A stretch of DNA of 64,000 nucleotides from Actinomyces oris (GCF_001553935.1 NZ_CP014232.1:2604001-2668000); one strand, 5' to 3'; positions 38,033-47,130 are shown, counted from the first letter of the stretch. Notes: generated from the letters alone by a model not told the origin. Translations and numbers: made by a program.

Positions 38033-39658
38033 ATGCCTGCGATCAGTTTCTCCCATGTCAGCTTCTCCTACACCTCCGCCCCCTTGCTGGAGAGCATCAA
38101 CCTCACGGTCTCCGACGACGAACGCGTCTGCGTCGTCGGCCCCAACGGATCGGGGAAGTCCACGCTCCTGCGCCTGGCCACCGGTGAGCTGTCGCCTGAC
38201 CAGGGGACTGTCAGCATTCCCGAGCAGCATGGTCGGCCGGCGGCCGACTCGGAGGAGTCGACCGCCACGTCGATCGAGGGCTATCTCGACACCGTCTGCG
38301 TTGAGACTCTGGACGCGCTTGATCGTTTCGAGCGCATGGGCGAGGCCATCGCCCATGCCGGAGCTGAAGCCGGCTCCCTCGCTGAGGAGTTCGCTGAGGA
38401 GTACGACTCGTTACTGACCCGGCTCGAGTCGCTGGACGCCTGGAATCTGCCGGCTCGGCGGGCTGAGGCGCTCGCCGGGCTGGGACTGGGACAGGTGGAC
38501 ACAGGCCGCCTGGTCTCTTCCCTGTCGCCGGGCCAACGGGGGAGGCTGGAGATCGCGGCTCTGCTTCTTTCGGCCGGTCAAGCGCTGGTGCTCGACGAGC
38601 CCACCAACCACCTGGATGCCGGTAGCAGTAGCTACCTGAGCGAGATGATGGTGTCATGGCCCGGACCGGTCCTTTTCTCCTCTCACGATCGTGCCTTCAT
38701 TGACGAGGTGGCCACCGCCGTCGTCGACCTCGACACAGCGCCGTGGCAGGCACTCGCCACCGCCTCCGGGGACAGCGGCCCCATGGGTGCCTACCGGTGC
38801 GCGGGGCGATACAGCGACTACCTCGTGGAGAAGGCGCACGCCAGGTCCTCCCACCGCAGTCTTCACCAGCGTCAGCAGGAGCAGCGGCGCAAGCTCGTGC
38901 GTCACCGTCGTGACTCCGAGATCGTTGGGCACAGCGGGGCAGCGCCCCGGAGTGAGGCCCGCATCGCCCGGAAGTTCTATGCCGACCGTGCCCAGCGCGT
39001 TTCCACCCGACGCCAGACGCAGGACGACCGCCGGCTGGAGGCGCTCGCCAGTACCGAGGTGCGCAGGCCCCGCTCCTACGACCTGCAGCTGCGTCTGGCT
39101 GAACCGGCGCCGCGAACAGGGACGGCGGTCTCAGCCCGGTCAGCTGCCGTACCCGGGCGCCTTGCACCGGTCACGATCGACGTCATGGCAGGCGAGCACC
39201 TGCTGGTCACCGGCGCCAATGGGAGCGGCAAGTCCACGCTTCTGACCTGGATGGGTAGACGGTCAGCACCCACGGAGGACTCCGTCGGCAGCCTCACAGT
39301 AGCTGGTTCAGTGCTCCAGATACCCCAGCACCTGCCGAAACTCGGCGACCCTGGGGTGGATGAGAGCGTGTGGACCGAGGGGATCGGGGACCGTGGCCGG
39401 GGGGCTCTGCACCCACGCCTGTGGAACCATCCCATCAGCGAGCTCTCCGACGGCAACCAGCGCCGCGTTCAGCTGGCCCTGGCCGCTGCTGCAGGGCCTG
39501 AGGTGCTCGTCATCGACGAGCCCACGAACTACCTGGACCTGGACGCCCTCGAGATGCTCGAGGCCGCTCTGAGGACATGGACGGGCACGCTCATCGTCGC
39601 CAGCCACGACCGCTGGCTCATTGAGCACTGGTGGGGGAGGCGGCTTCACCTTCGGTGA
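38033..39658 (+). CDS. ABC-F family ATPase (ribosome-associated; possible antibiotic resistance)
   Basis: 541 aa from the ATG at 38033 (MPAISFSHVSFSY), preceded by AAGGA. Two ATPase cassettes and no membrane segment. First: GPNGSGKST, SPGQRGRLEIA, ALVLDEPTNHLD. Second: GANGSGKST, SDGNQRRVQLA, VLVIDEPTNYLD. The linker (residues ~240-330) is basic and helical (KLVRHRRDSEIVGHSGAAPR), where resistance-type ABC-F proteins reach toward the peptidyl-transferase centre. Members either tune translation or protect ribosomes from macrolide, lincosamide and related drugs. Sequence alone cannot decide, although the leader mini-ORFs would fit drug induction. Confidence 0.88.
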   Translation: MPAISFSHVSFSYTSAPLLESINLTVSDDERVCVVGPNGSGKSTLLRLATGELSPDQGTVSIPEQHGRPAADSEESTATSIEGYLDTVCVETLDALDRFERMGEAIAHAGAEAGSLAEEFAEEYDSLLTRLESLDAWNLPARRAEALAGLGLGQVDTGRLVSSLSPGQRGRLEIAALLLSAGQALVLDEPTNHLDAGSSSYLSEMMVSWPGPVLFSSHDRAFIDEVATAVVDLDTAPWQALATASGDSGPMGAYRCAGRYSDYLVEKAHARSSHRSLHQRQQEQRRKLVRHRRDSEIVGHSGAAPRSEARIARKFYADRAQRVSTRRQTQDDRRLEALASTEVRRPRSYDLQLRLAEPAPRTGTAVSARSAAVPGRLAPVTIDVMAGEHLLVTGANGSGKSTLLTWMGRRSAPTEDSVGSLTVAGSVLQIPQHLPKLGDPGVDESVWTEGIGDRGRGALHPRLWNHPISELSDGNQRRVQLALAAAAGPEVLVIDEPTNYLDLDALEMLEAALRTWTGTLIVASHDRWLIEHWWGRRLHLR

Positions 39659-39738
39659 GCCAGCCGGCTCCTGCGGACCTGAGCAGCTCTTGTACCCGTA
39701 TCGACACTGATCCCTGACGGCCCAAGTAGGGTGGGGGC

Positions 39739-40554
39739 ATGATCTTGGAGCGCACCATCGCACCCGTGTTCGCCGCCAACTGCTACGTCCTGGCCGCAGG
39801 CCCGGGCGAACCCGCCCTCGTCGTCGACCCCGGAGCCGGTGCCGCCCGCGGCGCGCTGGCTCTGCTTCGCTCCCATCGGCTCACCCTGAGCGCCATCCTG
39901 CTCACCCACGGTCACGCAGACCACGTGTGGGACAGTCAAACACTCATCGAGGCCGCCCACGCCGAGGGCCTGCTCACCAGCGACGACGCCGTCGACGTGC
40001 CGGTATACATCCCCGAGCGCGACCGCTACCGGCTCGAGGAGCCCGACATCACCACCGGTATCAGCGCCAACGGCATGACCTTCACCGACATGGCCGGCGG
40101 CGAGTGGAAGCAGCCCGCCGACATCCGTCTCTTCCCGGGAGACGGTTTCTCCCAGGCCATCGAGCTGGCCCCCGGCATCGCGCTGCGTGCGGTCCCTGCT
40201 CCGGGTCACTCGGAGGGCTCCACGCTGTTCTTCTTCGAGGCCCGCCTGGCTGACAACGCCCTGCTCTACGAGGCCGAGGTCATCGATGACGACCCCGCCG
40301 TCGCTGACGAGGAGCACACCTACCTCATGGCCCTCGACGGAGACGTCATCTTCAAGGGCTCCGTGGGACGCACCGATCTGCCCGGCGGGGACCAGGTTCA
40401 GATGCTCGCCACCCTGCGCTTCCTGGCCAACGCCGTCGACCCGGCCACCATTCTGCTGCCCGGGCACGGCGCAGTGACCACCATGGAGCACGAGCACCAC
40501 GGCAACCCCTACCTCGCTGAGGCCAAGATCCGTGGGGGAGACCTCAAGGCCTGA
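39739..40554 (+). CDS. metallo-beta-lactamase-fold hydrolase (glyoxalase II-like)
   Basis: 271 aa. Metal ligands are visible in LLTHGHADHVWD (HxHxDH), VPAPGHSEGS, and the final LLPGHG; GRTDLPGG is typical of glyoxalase II-like subgroups. It occupies the conserved place between rel and hisS where mycobacteria carry a glyoxalase-II-like gene. Real substrate unknown. TAGGGT lies seven bases before the ATG with no Shine-Dalgarno, so the mRNA may be leaderless. Confidence 0.85.
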   Translation: MILERTIAPVFAANCYVLAAGPGEPALVVDPGAGAARGALALLRSHRLTLSAILLTHGHADHVWDSQTLIEAAHAEGLLTSDDAVDVPVYIPERDRYRLEEPDITTGISANGMTFTDMAGGEWKQPADIRLFPGDGFSQAIELAPGIALRAVPAPGHSEGSTLFFFEARLADNALLYEAEVIDDDPAVADEEHTYLMALDGDVIFKGSVGRTDLPGGDQVQMLATLRFLANAVDPATILLPGHGAVTTMEHEHHGNPYLAEAKIRGGDLKA

Positions 40555-40601
40555 CGGCGGCAAGGCATCACTGCGGCGCGCAGGCTCACTGCCCGTCATG
40601 A

Positions 40602-40607
40602 CACAAT
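40602..40607 (+). promoter_or_regulatory. extended -10 of hisS, predicted leaderless
   Basis: TGACACAAT gives an extended -10 (TGn plus CACAAT, 40602-40607). Seven bases later comes the ATG at 40615. This favours 40615 over the ATG at 40606, which would overlap the -10. No ribosome site is present. Confidence 0.45.
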
Positions 40608-40614
40608 GCGGACC

Positions 40615-42045
40615 ATGGCACAGGTACGACAAGCTCTCTCCTCACTGTCCGGCTTCCCCGAGTGGCTCCCCTCGGGCCACATCGTCGAGCAGCACTTCGT
40701 CGACATCCTGCGCCGCACCTTCGAGCTCCACGGCTTCAGCGGCATCCAGACCCGCGCCGTCGAGCCACTGAGCGAGCTGACGAAGAAGGGGGAGACCTCC
40801 AAGGAGGTCTACCTGCTCAGCCGCCTGCAGGCCGATCCCGCCGAGTCCGAGGCGGATCCGCGCAAGCAGCTGGGACTCCACTTCGACCTGACCGTCCCCT
40901 TCGCCCGCTACGTCGTCGACAACGCCGGGCTGCTGACCTTCCCCTTCAAGCGCTACCAGATCCAGAAGGTCTGGCGCGGGGAACGGCCCCAGGAGGGACG
41001 CTTCCGCGAGTTCATCCAGGCCGACATCGACATCGTCGGTGACGGCGCCCTGCCGCTCCACCACGACGTCGAGGTCCCCCTCATCATGCACGAGGCGCTC
41101 AGCGCTCTGCCGGTGCCCGAGGTCACCATCCACGTCTCCAACCGCAAGGTCGCTCAGGGCTTCTACCAGTCGATCGGCATCGACACGGACCGGCTCATCG
41201 AGGTCCTGCGCGTGGTCGACAAGCTCGACAAGATCGGTCCCGAGAAGGTGGCCGCCGAGCTCACCCAGAGCGTCGGTGTCAGCGCGCAGCAGGCGGCACA
41301 GGCCCTCAGGCTCGCCACCATCACCGGCACCGACGGCCAGGACGTCTCCGATCAGGTCCTGCGAGCGCTGGCCGGCGCCGAGCCCACCGAGCTCCTCAAC
41401 GAGGGCCTGGCCGAGCTGACCGCACTGCTCGAGGCCACCGGACGCCGCCGCCCCGGCGCCGTCATCGCCGACCTCAAGATCGCTCGTGGGCTGGACTACT
41501 ACACCGGTACGGTCTACGAGTCCTTCATGGCCGGCCACGAGGACCTGGGTTCAGTGTGCTCCGGGGGCCGCTACGACTCGCTGGCCACCAACGGCAAGCG
41601 CACTTTTCCCGGCGTGGGCATCTCCATCGGCCTGTCCCGGCTCCTGGCCCGTGTCATCGGCGAGGGGCTCGTGGAGGTCAGCCGCTCCGTGCCCACGGCG
41701 GTGCTCGTGGCTGTCACCGACGAGGCCCACCGCTGCGCCTCCGACGCCATCGCCGATGCGCTGCGCGCCCGTGGCATCAGTGCCGACGTGGCCCCCAGTG
41801 CCGCCAAGTTCGGCAAGCAGATCAAGGCCGCGGACAAGCGGTCCATCCCCTTCGTGTGGTTCCCCGGCGCCGAGGGGGCCCCCGACTCGGTCAAGGACAT
41901 CCGCTCCGGAGAGCAGGTCGAGGCCGACGCCGCCACCTGGCAGCCGCCCACCGCCGACGCCGCCCCTCGGGTCGCCGTCAGCTCGGCTGCGGCCTGTTCC
42001 CAGGCCGGTGGCCAGGACGGCTGTGAGGTCGGCTCAGCCTCATGA
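40615..42045 (+). CDS. hisS: histidyl-tRNA synthetase
   Basis: 476 aa, class II. Motif 1 region VEQHFVDILRRTFELHGFSG; LGLHFDLTVPFARYVVDN; motif 2 RYQIQKVWRGERPQEGRFRE; histidine-specific motifs LKIARGLDYYTGTVYE and SVCSGGRYDSLA; motif 3 near FPGVGISIGLSRL. C-terminal anticodon-binding domain (VLVAVTDEAHRCASDAIADAL). The ~40-residue tail is Ala/Pro/Cys-containing and disordered. The stop overlaps the next start (ATGA). Confidence 0.94.
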   Translation: MAQVRQALSSLSGFPEWLPSGHIVEQHFVDILRRTFELHGFSGIQTRAVEPLSELTKKGETSKEVYLLSRLQADPAESEADPRKQLGLHFDLTVPFARYVVDNAGLLTFPFKRYQIQKVWRGERPQEGRFREFIQADIDIVGDGALPLHHDVEVPLIMHEALSALPVPEVTIHVSNRKVAQGFYQSIGIDTDRLIEVLRVVDKLDKIGPEKVAAELTQSVGVSAQQAAQALRLATITGTDGQDVSDQVLRALAGAEPTELLNEGLAELTALLEATGRRRPGAVIADLKIARGLDYYTGTVYESFMAGHEDLGSVCSGGRYDSLATNGKRTFPGVGISIGLSRLLARVIGEGLVEVSRSVPTAVLVAVTDEAHRCASDAIADALRARGISADVAPSAAKFGKQIKAADKRSIPFVWFPGAEGAPDSVKDIRSGEQVEADAATWQPPTADAAPRVAVSSAAACSQAGGQDGCEVGSAS

Positions 42046-43838
42046 CCATGAGCCGGAGCGAGTCCAGCAGCACGCACCACGTCCAGCAGGCGACCATGGC
42101 GCTGTCTGCTCTCCGGGACAGCCTGACGGCCCTGTCTATGCCCTATGTCCTTCAGGGAACCGCCGCCGCCTCGGACAAGGCCACGCTCATCTGTGACCAG
42201 CTCGGTGACTACGTCCTTCCCCGCCTGGCCAGCCTGGATGCACCACTGCTGGCCGTGGTCGGCGGCTCGACAGGGGCCGGCAAGTCGACCCTCGTGTCCT
42301 CGCTCGTTCGCCGGCACGTGGCCAGGGCCTCGGCAATCCGCCCCACCACGCGCCGCCCCCTGCTGCTGCACGCGCCGACCGACGCCGCCTGGTTCGACAC
42401 CGACCGGGTCCTGGGCTCCCTGTCACGCATGCGCGTAGACGCCGATGCTCCGGCGAGCCCGGCCACGGACCACACGCCCAGAGAGCTCGAGCTACGGGCC
42501 TGTGAGGGGCTGCCCGAGGGACTGGCAATCGTGGACGCACCAGATGTTGACTCCGTGGTCGAGGACAACCGGGACCTGGCCGCCACGCTCCTGGCCGGGG
42601 CGGACCTGTGGATCTTCGTCACCACGGCGGCGCGCTACGCCGACGCCGTCCCCTGGGAGCACCTGCGGGCCGCGGCCGAGCGGCACATCACGGCCGCCAT
42701 CGTCCTGGACCGCGTACCGGAGGGTGCGCAGAGCGAGGTGGAGGCAGACCTACGGCGTCGGCTCACGGAGGCCGGCCTGGCCGAGGCGCCCGTTTTCACG
42801 ATTCCCGAGACGGCCCTGGATGACGACGGCTTCCTGCCCGAGTCCTGCGTCTCACCGCTGCGCCAGTGGCTGGGGGCGCTGGCCTCCGACGCGGCCGCTC
42901 GCCGGGATGTCGCACACCGCAGCCTGACCGGCGCGATCGGTTCCCTTCTGGCACAGAGCGAGCTGCTCGCCGTCGAGCTGGCCTCCCAGGAGGCTGAGCA
43001 CGCCGAGCTGCGTCGAGCAGCCACCTCCGAGCATGATGATGCCCTCGAGCGTGTCATCGAGGCCACCGAGGACGGCTCCATGCTGCATGGCGAGGTGCTG
43101 GCCCGTTGGCAGGAGTTCGTGGGCACTGGGGACCTGTTCCGGTCCTTGGAGGTGCAGGTGGGGCGGGTCCGCGACCGCGTCACGTCGCTTCTGCGGGGAC
43201 GTCCGGCGCCGGCCAAGCGCGTCGAGCAGGCGATCGGCTCCTCCCTGGTCGAGCTCCTGGTCGCCGAGTCCCAACGGGCCTGTCTGGCCACGGAGCGCTC
43301 CTGGAGACGAGCCGGCACCTCCCAGCAGGCGCTCAACCGGGCTCTGGCGGAGGTGCCCAGCCAGACCGGCCTGGAGGTCGTCGCCGCGGCCCTCGTCCAC
43401 GACTGGCAGCGTCAGGTTCTCACTCTCGTCCGAGCCGAGGGCTCTGACAAGCGGCTCACTGCGCGCCTGCTGTCCCTGGGCGTCAATGGCGCCGGAGTCG
43501 TCCTCATGATTCTCGTCTTCGCTCACACCGGCGGACTGACCGGGGGAGAGGTGGGGATCGCGGGGGGCACGGCCATTCTGGCTCAGCGCGTTCTGGAGGC
43601 CGTCTTCGGAGACCAGGCGATGCGCGGCATGACCAAGCGGGCCCGGGAGGACCTCGGCGAACGTGCCACGGCTCTGTTCGCCAACCAGGCGAAGTGCTTC
43701 ACCGACGCTCTTCCGCTGCCCATCCCGAGCGCCGATACGCTGCGAGAACAGCTTCAGGCCTGCCAGGAGGCGGCCACGTCGTTGCGCGCTTTGCCAGCTG
43801 CTGGCAGCCGCCGGTCGGTCGGGAGGAGGTCCAGGTGA
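42042..43838 (+). CDS. dynamin-like GTPase, membrane-associated (first of a pair)
   Basis: 598 aa. P-loop GGSTGAGKSTLVSSL (residues ~75-90), switch region RPTTRRPLLLHAP, and G3 DAPDVDSVVEDN. The usual NKxD (G4) is not obvious: the expected place reads VLDRVPEGA. A long helical region follows, then a hydrophobic hairpin at ~475-525 (GAGVVLMILVFAHTGGL, GGTAILAQRVLEAVFG). The layout (GTPase, helical stalk, paddle-like membrane segment) is that of bacterial dynamin-like proteins. Translationally linked to hisS upstream and to the second GTPase downstream (GTGA). Likely role in membrane remodelling or protection (inference). Confidence 0.78.
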   Translation: MTMSRSESSSTHHVQQATMALSALRDSLTALSMPYVLQGTAAASDKATLICDQLGDYVLPRLASLDAPLLAVVGGSTGAGKSTLVSSLVRRHVARASAIRPTTRRPLLLHAPTDAAWFDTDRVLGSLSRMRVDADAPASPATDHTPRELELRACEGLPEGLAIVDAPDVDSVVEDNRDLAATLLAGADLWIFVTTAARYADAVPWEHLRAAAERHITAAIVLDRVPEGAQSEVEADLRRRLTEAGLAEAPVFTIPETALDDDGFLPESCVSPLRQWLGALASDAAARRDVAHRSLTGAIGSLLAQSELLAVELASQEAEHAELRRAATSEHDDALERVIEATEDGSMLHGEVLARWQEFVGTGDLFRSLEVQVGRVRDRVTSLLRGRPAPAKRVEQAIGSSLVELLVAESQRACLATERSWRRAGTSQQALNRALAEVPSQTGLEVVAAALVHDWQRQVLTLVRAEGSDKRLTARLLSLGVNGAGVVLMILVFAHTGGLTGGEVGIAGGTAILAQRVLEAVFGDQAMRGMTKRAREDLGERATALFANQAKCFTDALPLPIPSADTLREQLQACQEAATSLRALPAAGSRRSVGRRSR

Positions 43839-45529
43839 CGACCGACCGCTCCGCAGTGTCAGACCTTCCGCTGGTTCTTGAGGACCTGGCCAGGGCCGTC
43901 GACCTGGGTGAGCAGCTCGGTCTGGGCGAAGAACTCGCCCATGCCCGGGACGTCCTCACGCAGGCCTCCCACCGTCGGCGTCTGGCGCCGCAGACCACGG
44001 TGGCGGCCCTTCTCGGAGCGACAGGGTCGGGTAAGTCGAGCCTGACCAACGCCATGGCCGGCTCCGAGGTGTCCCGTACCGCCCGTACCCGCCCGACGAC
44101 CACTCAGCCCCTCGCCGTCGTCCCGGACACGGCGAATGACGCCACTGAGCTGCTGGACTGGCTCGCCATCAGCCACCGGGTGCGCGTCGACGGCGACTGG
44201 GCCCTGGGCGAGAGCACGGTGCTGGTCGATCTGCCCGATATCGACTCCGACGAGCCCGCGCACCGGGCCATCGCCCAGCGCATGGCGGGAAAAGTCGATG
44301 TCCTGGTGTGGGTCCTCGATCCGGAGAAGTACGCCGACGGCGTTGTCCATCGCGACTTCCTCATCCCTATGGCGGCGCACGCCGAGGTCATGGTGGTCGC
44401 CCTTAACCAGGTGGATCGGCTCGACCCTGAGAGCCGGGACGCAGTGCTCGCCGACCTCAGGAGGATCCTGGACCGAGAGGGTCTTGGAGCCGTCTCAGTG
44501 ATTCCTGTCAGTGCCCGCACTGGGCAGGGCGTTGAGACTCTGGCACGCGCCGTGGCCTTGGTCGCCTCCAACAGGCTGGCCAGCGCTCAAAGCCTCGCCG
44601 CCCACGCCCGGCGCGCAGCCAGTGAGCTGGGGGAGCGCACGGGGCTCATCGCACCATCCGGCCGTGGTGCGCCAACACCGGGCCCGGCCGCTCAGCAGGA
44701 GCCGCAGGTACGTCAGTCCCTCACTGCCCTGCGGCAGGCGGCCGCGAGCCTCGCCGGGGTCGACGTCGTCTCACAGGCGGTTGAAGGATCGGACCGTCAC
44801 CGGGCCAGCACCCGAGTCGGCTGGTTCTGGCTGCGGTGGATCGGGCACCTGCGACGTGATCCGCTTCGAGCCCTTCACCTGGGGACCGGGCGCCCGCCGG
44901 CCCCGAGGTCTGCAGACGCGGAACAATCCGACGGCGCTACGGGCTCCGGCGTCATCGACCTGACTTCCCTGCCCCCCGCAGGACCTGCCGCAACGGGCAG
45001 GCTGCGCAGCAGTGCTCACGTCTACGCCGTGGCGGCATGCTCCGCTCTGCCCGGTGATCTGGCCGCTCAGGCCGTTCTGCGCAGTGACGAGCGTGCTGAG
45101 AGGCTTGCCGAGCCTTTGGAACTGGCTGTGGCCCAGGTGGACTACGGGACGTGGAAGCGCCCGGTCTGGTGGAAAGCTGCGAACGTGCTGCAGTGGGTGA
45201 CCGCACTGGCCGCACTCATCGGCGGGTTGTGGCTGGTGGCCATTCACGTGCTGGAGGACTACCTCCTGCTCATCAGCATCGATGTTCCGCGCTGGGGGAC
45301 AGTCCCCTGGCCCACCGTCCTCCTGCTCGGAGGCCTGCTGATCGGACTGGTCCTGGCAGGTCTGGGGACGTTGCTGTCCGGCCTTCAGGCCAGGCGTCAC
45401 CGCAGGCGGATCATTGAGCGCTTGCGCCGGGCCACCGACGAGGTCGTGAACGCCGAGCTCATCGAGCCGCTCAGGGCCGAGACACAGGGATGGGTGGAGC
45501 TCGCGCGGATTCTGGAACGAATCGCCTAA
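43835..45529 (+). CDS. dynamin/YfjP-like GTPase with membrane hairpin (second of a pair)
   Basis: 564 aa from the GTG at 43835, preceded by GGGAGGAGGT and overlapping the previous stop. GTPase motifs are complete: GATGSGKSSLTNAM, RPTTTQPLAVVP, DLPDIDSDEP, ALNQVDRLD and VIPVSARTGQGV. The C-terminal half has two membrane helices (WVTALAALIGGLWLVAIHVL and TVLLLGGLLIGLVLAGLGTL) and a basic tail. Adjacent dynamin-like pairs with non-identical subunits act as heteromers in other bacteria (e.g. DynA/DynB of Streptomyces); similar pairing is likely here. Confidence 0.8.
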   Translation: MTTDRSAVSDLPLVLEDLARAVDLGEQLGLGEELAHARDVLTQASHRRRLAPQTTVAALLGATGSGKSSLTNAMAGSEVSRTARTRPTTTQPLAVVPDTANDATELLDWLAISHRVRVDGDWALGESTVLVDLPDIDSDEPAHRAIAQRMAGKVDVLVWVLDPEKYADGVVHRDFLIPMAAHAEVMVVALNQVDRLDPESRDAVLADLRRILDREGLGAVSVIPVSARTGQGVETLARAVALVASNRLASAQSLAAHARRAASELGERTGLIAPSGRGAPTPGPAAQQEPQVRQSLTALRQAAASLAGVDVVSQAVEGSDRHRASTRVGWFWLRWIGHLRRDPLRALHLGTGRPPAPRSADAEQSDGATGSGVIDLTSLPPAGPAATGRLRSSAHVYAVAACSALPGDLAAQAVLRSDERAERLAEPLELAVAQVDYGTWKRPVWWKAANVLQWVTALAALIGGLWLVAIHVLEDYLLLISIDVPRWGTVPWPTVLLLGGLLIGLVLAGLGTLLSGLQARRHRRRIIERLRRATDEVVNAELIEPLRAETQGWVELARILERIA

Positions 45530-45531
45530 TG

Positions 45532-45614
45532 TGACACCATCTTGTTCCGATCTGACATCAACTTGACGCCACATTCTCTTGGCTTGGGTGGCTGGTAGTG
45601 CCATCATGGTGTCA
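45532..45614. promoter_or_regulatory. long-range inverted repeat flanking the RHH gene promoter region
   Basis: TGACACCAT (45532-45540) and ATGGTGTCA (45606-45614) are exact reverse complements 65 bp apart; the right copy overlaps the ATG of the ribbon-helix-helix gene. A TTGACG at 45563-45568 lies between them without a convincing -10. An autoregulatory operator pair is plausible. Confidence 0.4.
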
Positions 45615-46237
45615 TGCATGTGGATGCCTACACCGAGACCCTGCGTCGTACCCTCGTGGAGACCTCGTCCTTGGGTGACGACCGGACCCAGGACGTGGCC
45701 CGCTCCCTGGCGGCTGCACTCGATCCGGCACTGCGCCTCGTCGCCCTGCAGATGCTCACGGACACCGCTGATGAGCTCAACGGCGAGCTCGACGGAGCTC
45801 ATGTCGCCGTCGTGATGGACGGTGCGACGCCCCATCTTCTGGTGACCCAGGCTGATCGGTCTGATGATCGGGAACAGGACCACGTGACGGGCCCAGACTG
45901 CCATGCCCAGACTCCGGTGCAGGCAGTACCTGAGGTGGCGGAGGGGCCGGAGGTCCGTACGACGCTGCGCCTGCCCGAGTCACTCAAGCAGCAGATCGAC
46001 GCCGCTGCCCGGGGGCAGGGACGTTCGGTCAACGCCTGGCTCGTGGAAGCGGCTCGAGGCGCGCTGTCGGAACAGTCGTTCACGTCGGGCTCCCAGCGCC
46101 CGCCGAGCACCGGGAACGACGGGGCGGGACCTGATCGCTCTGCGAGTGGCTCCGACGGCGGACGCCCCACCGACTGGCGTGCCAGACCGGCACAGCGCCG
46201 GACCTCCGGGGCGACGCTCAGCGGCTGGTTCGGCTGA
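45614..46237 (+). CDS. ribbon-helix-helix (HicB/Arc-like) protein
   Basis: 207 aa. N-terminal helical domain (residues 1-75: MHVDAYTETLRRTLVETSSL..., LQMLTDTADELNGEL). A central ribbon-helix-helix (VRTTLRLPESLKQQIDAAAR then GQGRSVNAWLVEAARGAL, residues ~117-155) has the alternating strand pattern of Arc/HicB DNA-binding domains. The tail is Ser/Gly/Arg-rich and disordered. No HicA-like toxin is adjacent. It is followed by a DUF4097 gene 113 bp on, a pairing I recall from other actinobacteria; it probably regulates itself and its neighbour. Confidence 0.7.
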   Translation: MHVDAYTETLRRTLVETSSLGDDRTQDVARSLAAALDPALRLVALQMLTDTADELNGELDGAHVAVVMDGATPHLLVTQADRSDDREQDHVTGPDCHAQTPVQAVPEVAEGPEVRTTLRLPESLKQQIDAAARGQGRSVNAWLVEAARGALSEQSFTSGSQRPPSTGNDGAGPDRSASGSDGGRPTDWRARPAQRRTSGATLSGWFG

Positions 46238-46350
46238 CTCCGTACCACCGCGTCGTCGTGTCACCGACATGGTCCGAGCCCAACGACTCACCCGCTGGAT
46301 GACCACATCGTGGCGGTCCGCGCAGATACCTGACCCTGAGGAGACCACTC

Positions 46351-47085
46351 ATGCCGATCTGGACCTTCGACCTTCCCGATGACGTACAGCCCAGCCTCGT
46401 CCTGGATCTGTCCACCCTGAGCGTGGTGACCGCGCCTGGAACGGGAAGCGCGATCACCGTCGAGGCCGACGAGAGCCTGACCCCCCTCCTGGACGTCACC
46501 GCCGACGGGGCCAAGGTGAGTATCCGCCAGATCGCTCTCGTGGGACGTGAACGATTCGCTGGCATCTGGCCGTGGGGCCCGCAGACATCTCGAGTCCGGG
46601 TCACGGTGCCGCACGGCACGCACCTGGACGCCCGCCTCGATGCCGGATCGATCAGCGCTGAGCACTCCTGGGATCACGTGCAGATCCGCACCTCGGCGGG
46701 ATCGATCCGTCTGGGCGACTGCATGAGTGCGCAGGTGCACGCCGACGCCGGCTCCATCGTCATCGGTGCCCTGCATGAGGGGAGCGTGCGGGCCCAAGCC
46801 GGCTCGGTGCGCATCCGCTCGACCTCCGGCACAGTGTCCGCCCACACGGAGGCCGGCTCGGTCAAGATCGTCGAGGCCCATGAAGGATCCTTGGACCTGT
46901 CCAGCGAGATGGGAACCGTGTCGGTGGGAGTGCCTGAGGGAACTGCGGTCCTGGCCGACTGCCACTCCGACTTCGGTCGAGTCGCCACCGACCTGCCGCG
47001 CCAGGACCACCCCGATGCCCTCGAACGACGCCTCGAGCTGCGGGCCCGCACCCAGATGGGGACCGTGCGGGTGCGCAGGGCCTGA
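46351..47085 (+). CDS. DUF4097-family beta-repeat protein
   Basis: 244 aa, no signal peptide. After WTFDLPDDVQPSLVLDLSTL comes a right-handed beta-solenoid-like series of short repeats: DARLDAGSISAEHSW, IRTSAGSIRLGDC, VHADAGSIVIGAL, VRAQAGSVRIRSTSGTVSAH, EAGSVKIVEAHEGS. The (D/A)AGS(I/V) turns are typical of DUF4097 (adhesin-like fold, often with envelope stress regulators). Ends VRVRRA. Ribosome site GAGGAG upstream of the ATG. Confidence 0.82.
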   Translation: MPIWTFDLPDDVQPSLVLDLSTLSVVTAPGTGSAITVEADESLTPLLDVTADGAKVSIRQIALVGRERFAGIWPWGPQTSRVRVTVPHGTHLDARLDAGSISAEHSWDHVQIRTSAGSIRLGDCMSAQVHADAGSIVIGALHEGSVRAQAGSVRIRSTSGTVSAHTEAGSVKIVEAHEGSLDLSSEMGTVSVGVPEGTAVLADCHSDFGRVATDLPRQDHPDALERRLELRARTQMGTVRVRRA

Positions 47086-47130
47086 GCACCCACCCATGCG
47101 ACAACCAGATGGAGGAGTAGGGGAAGAGTA

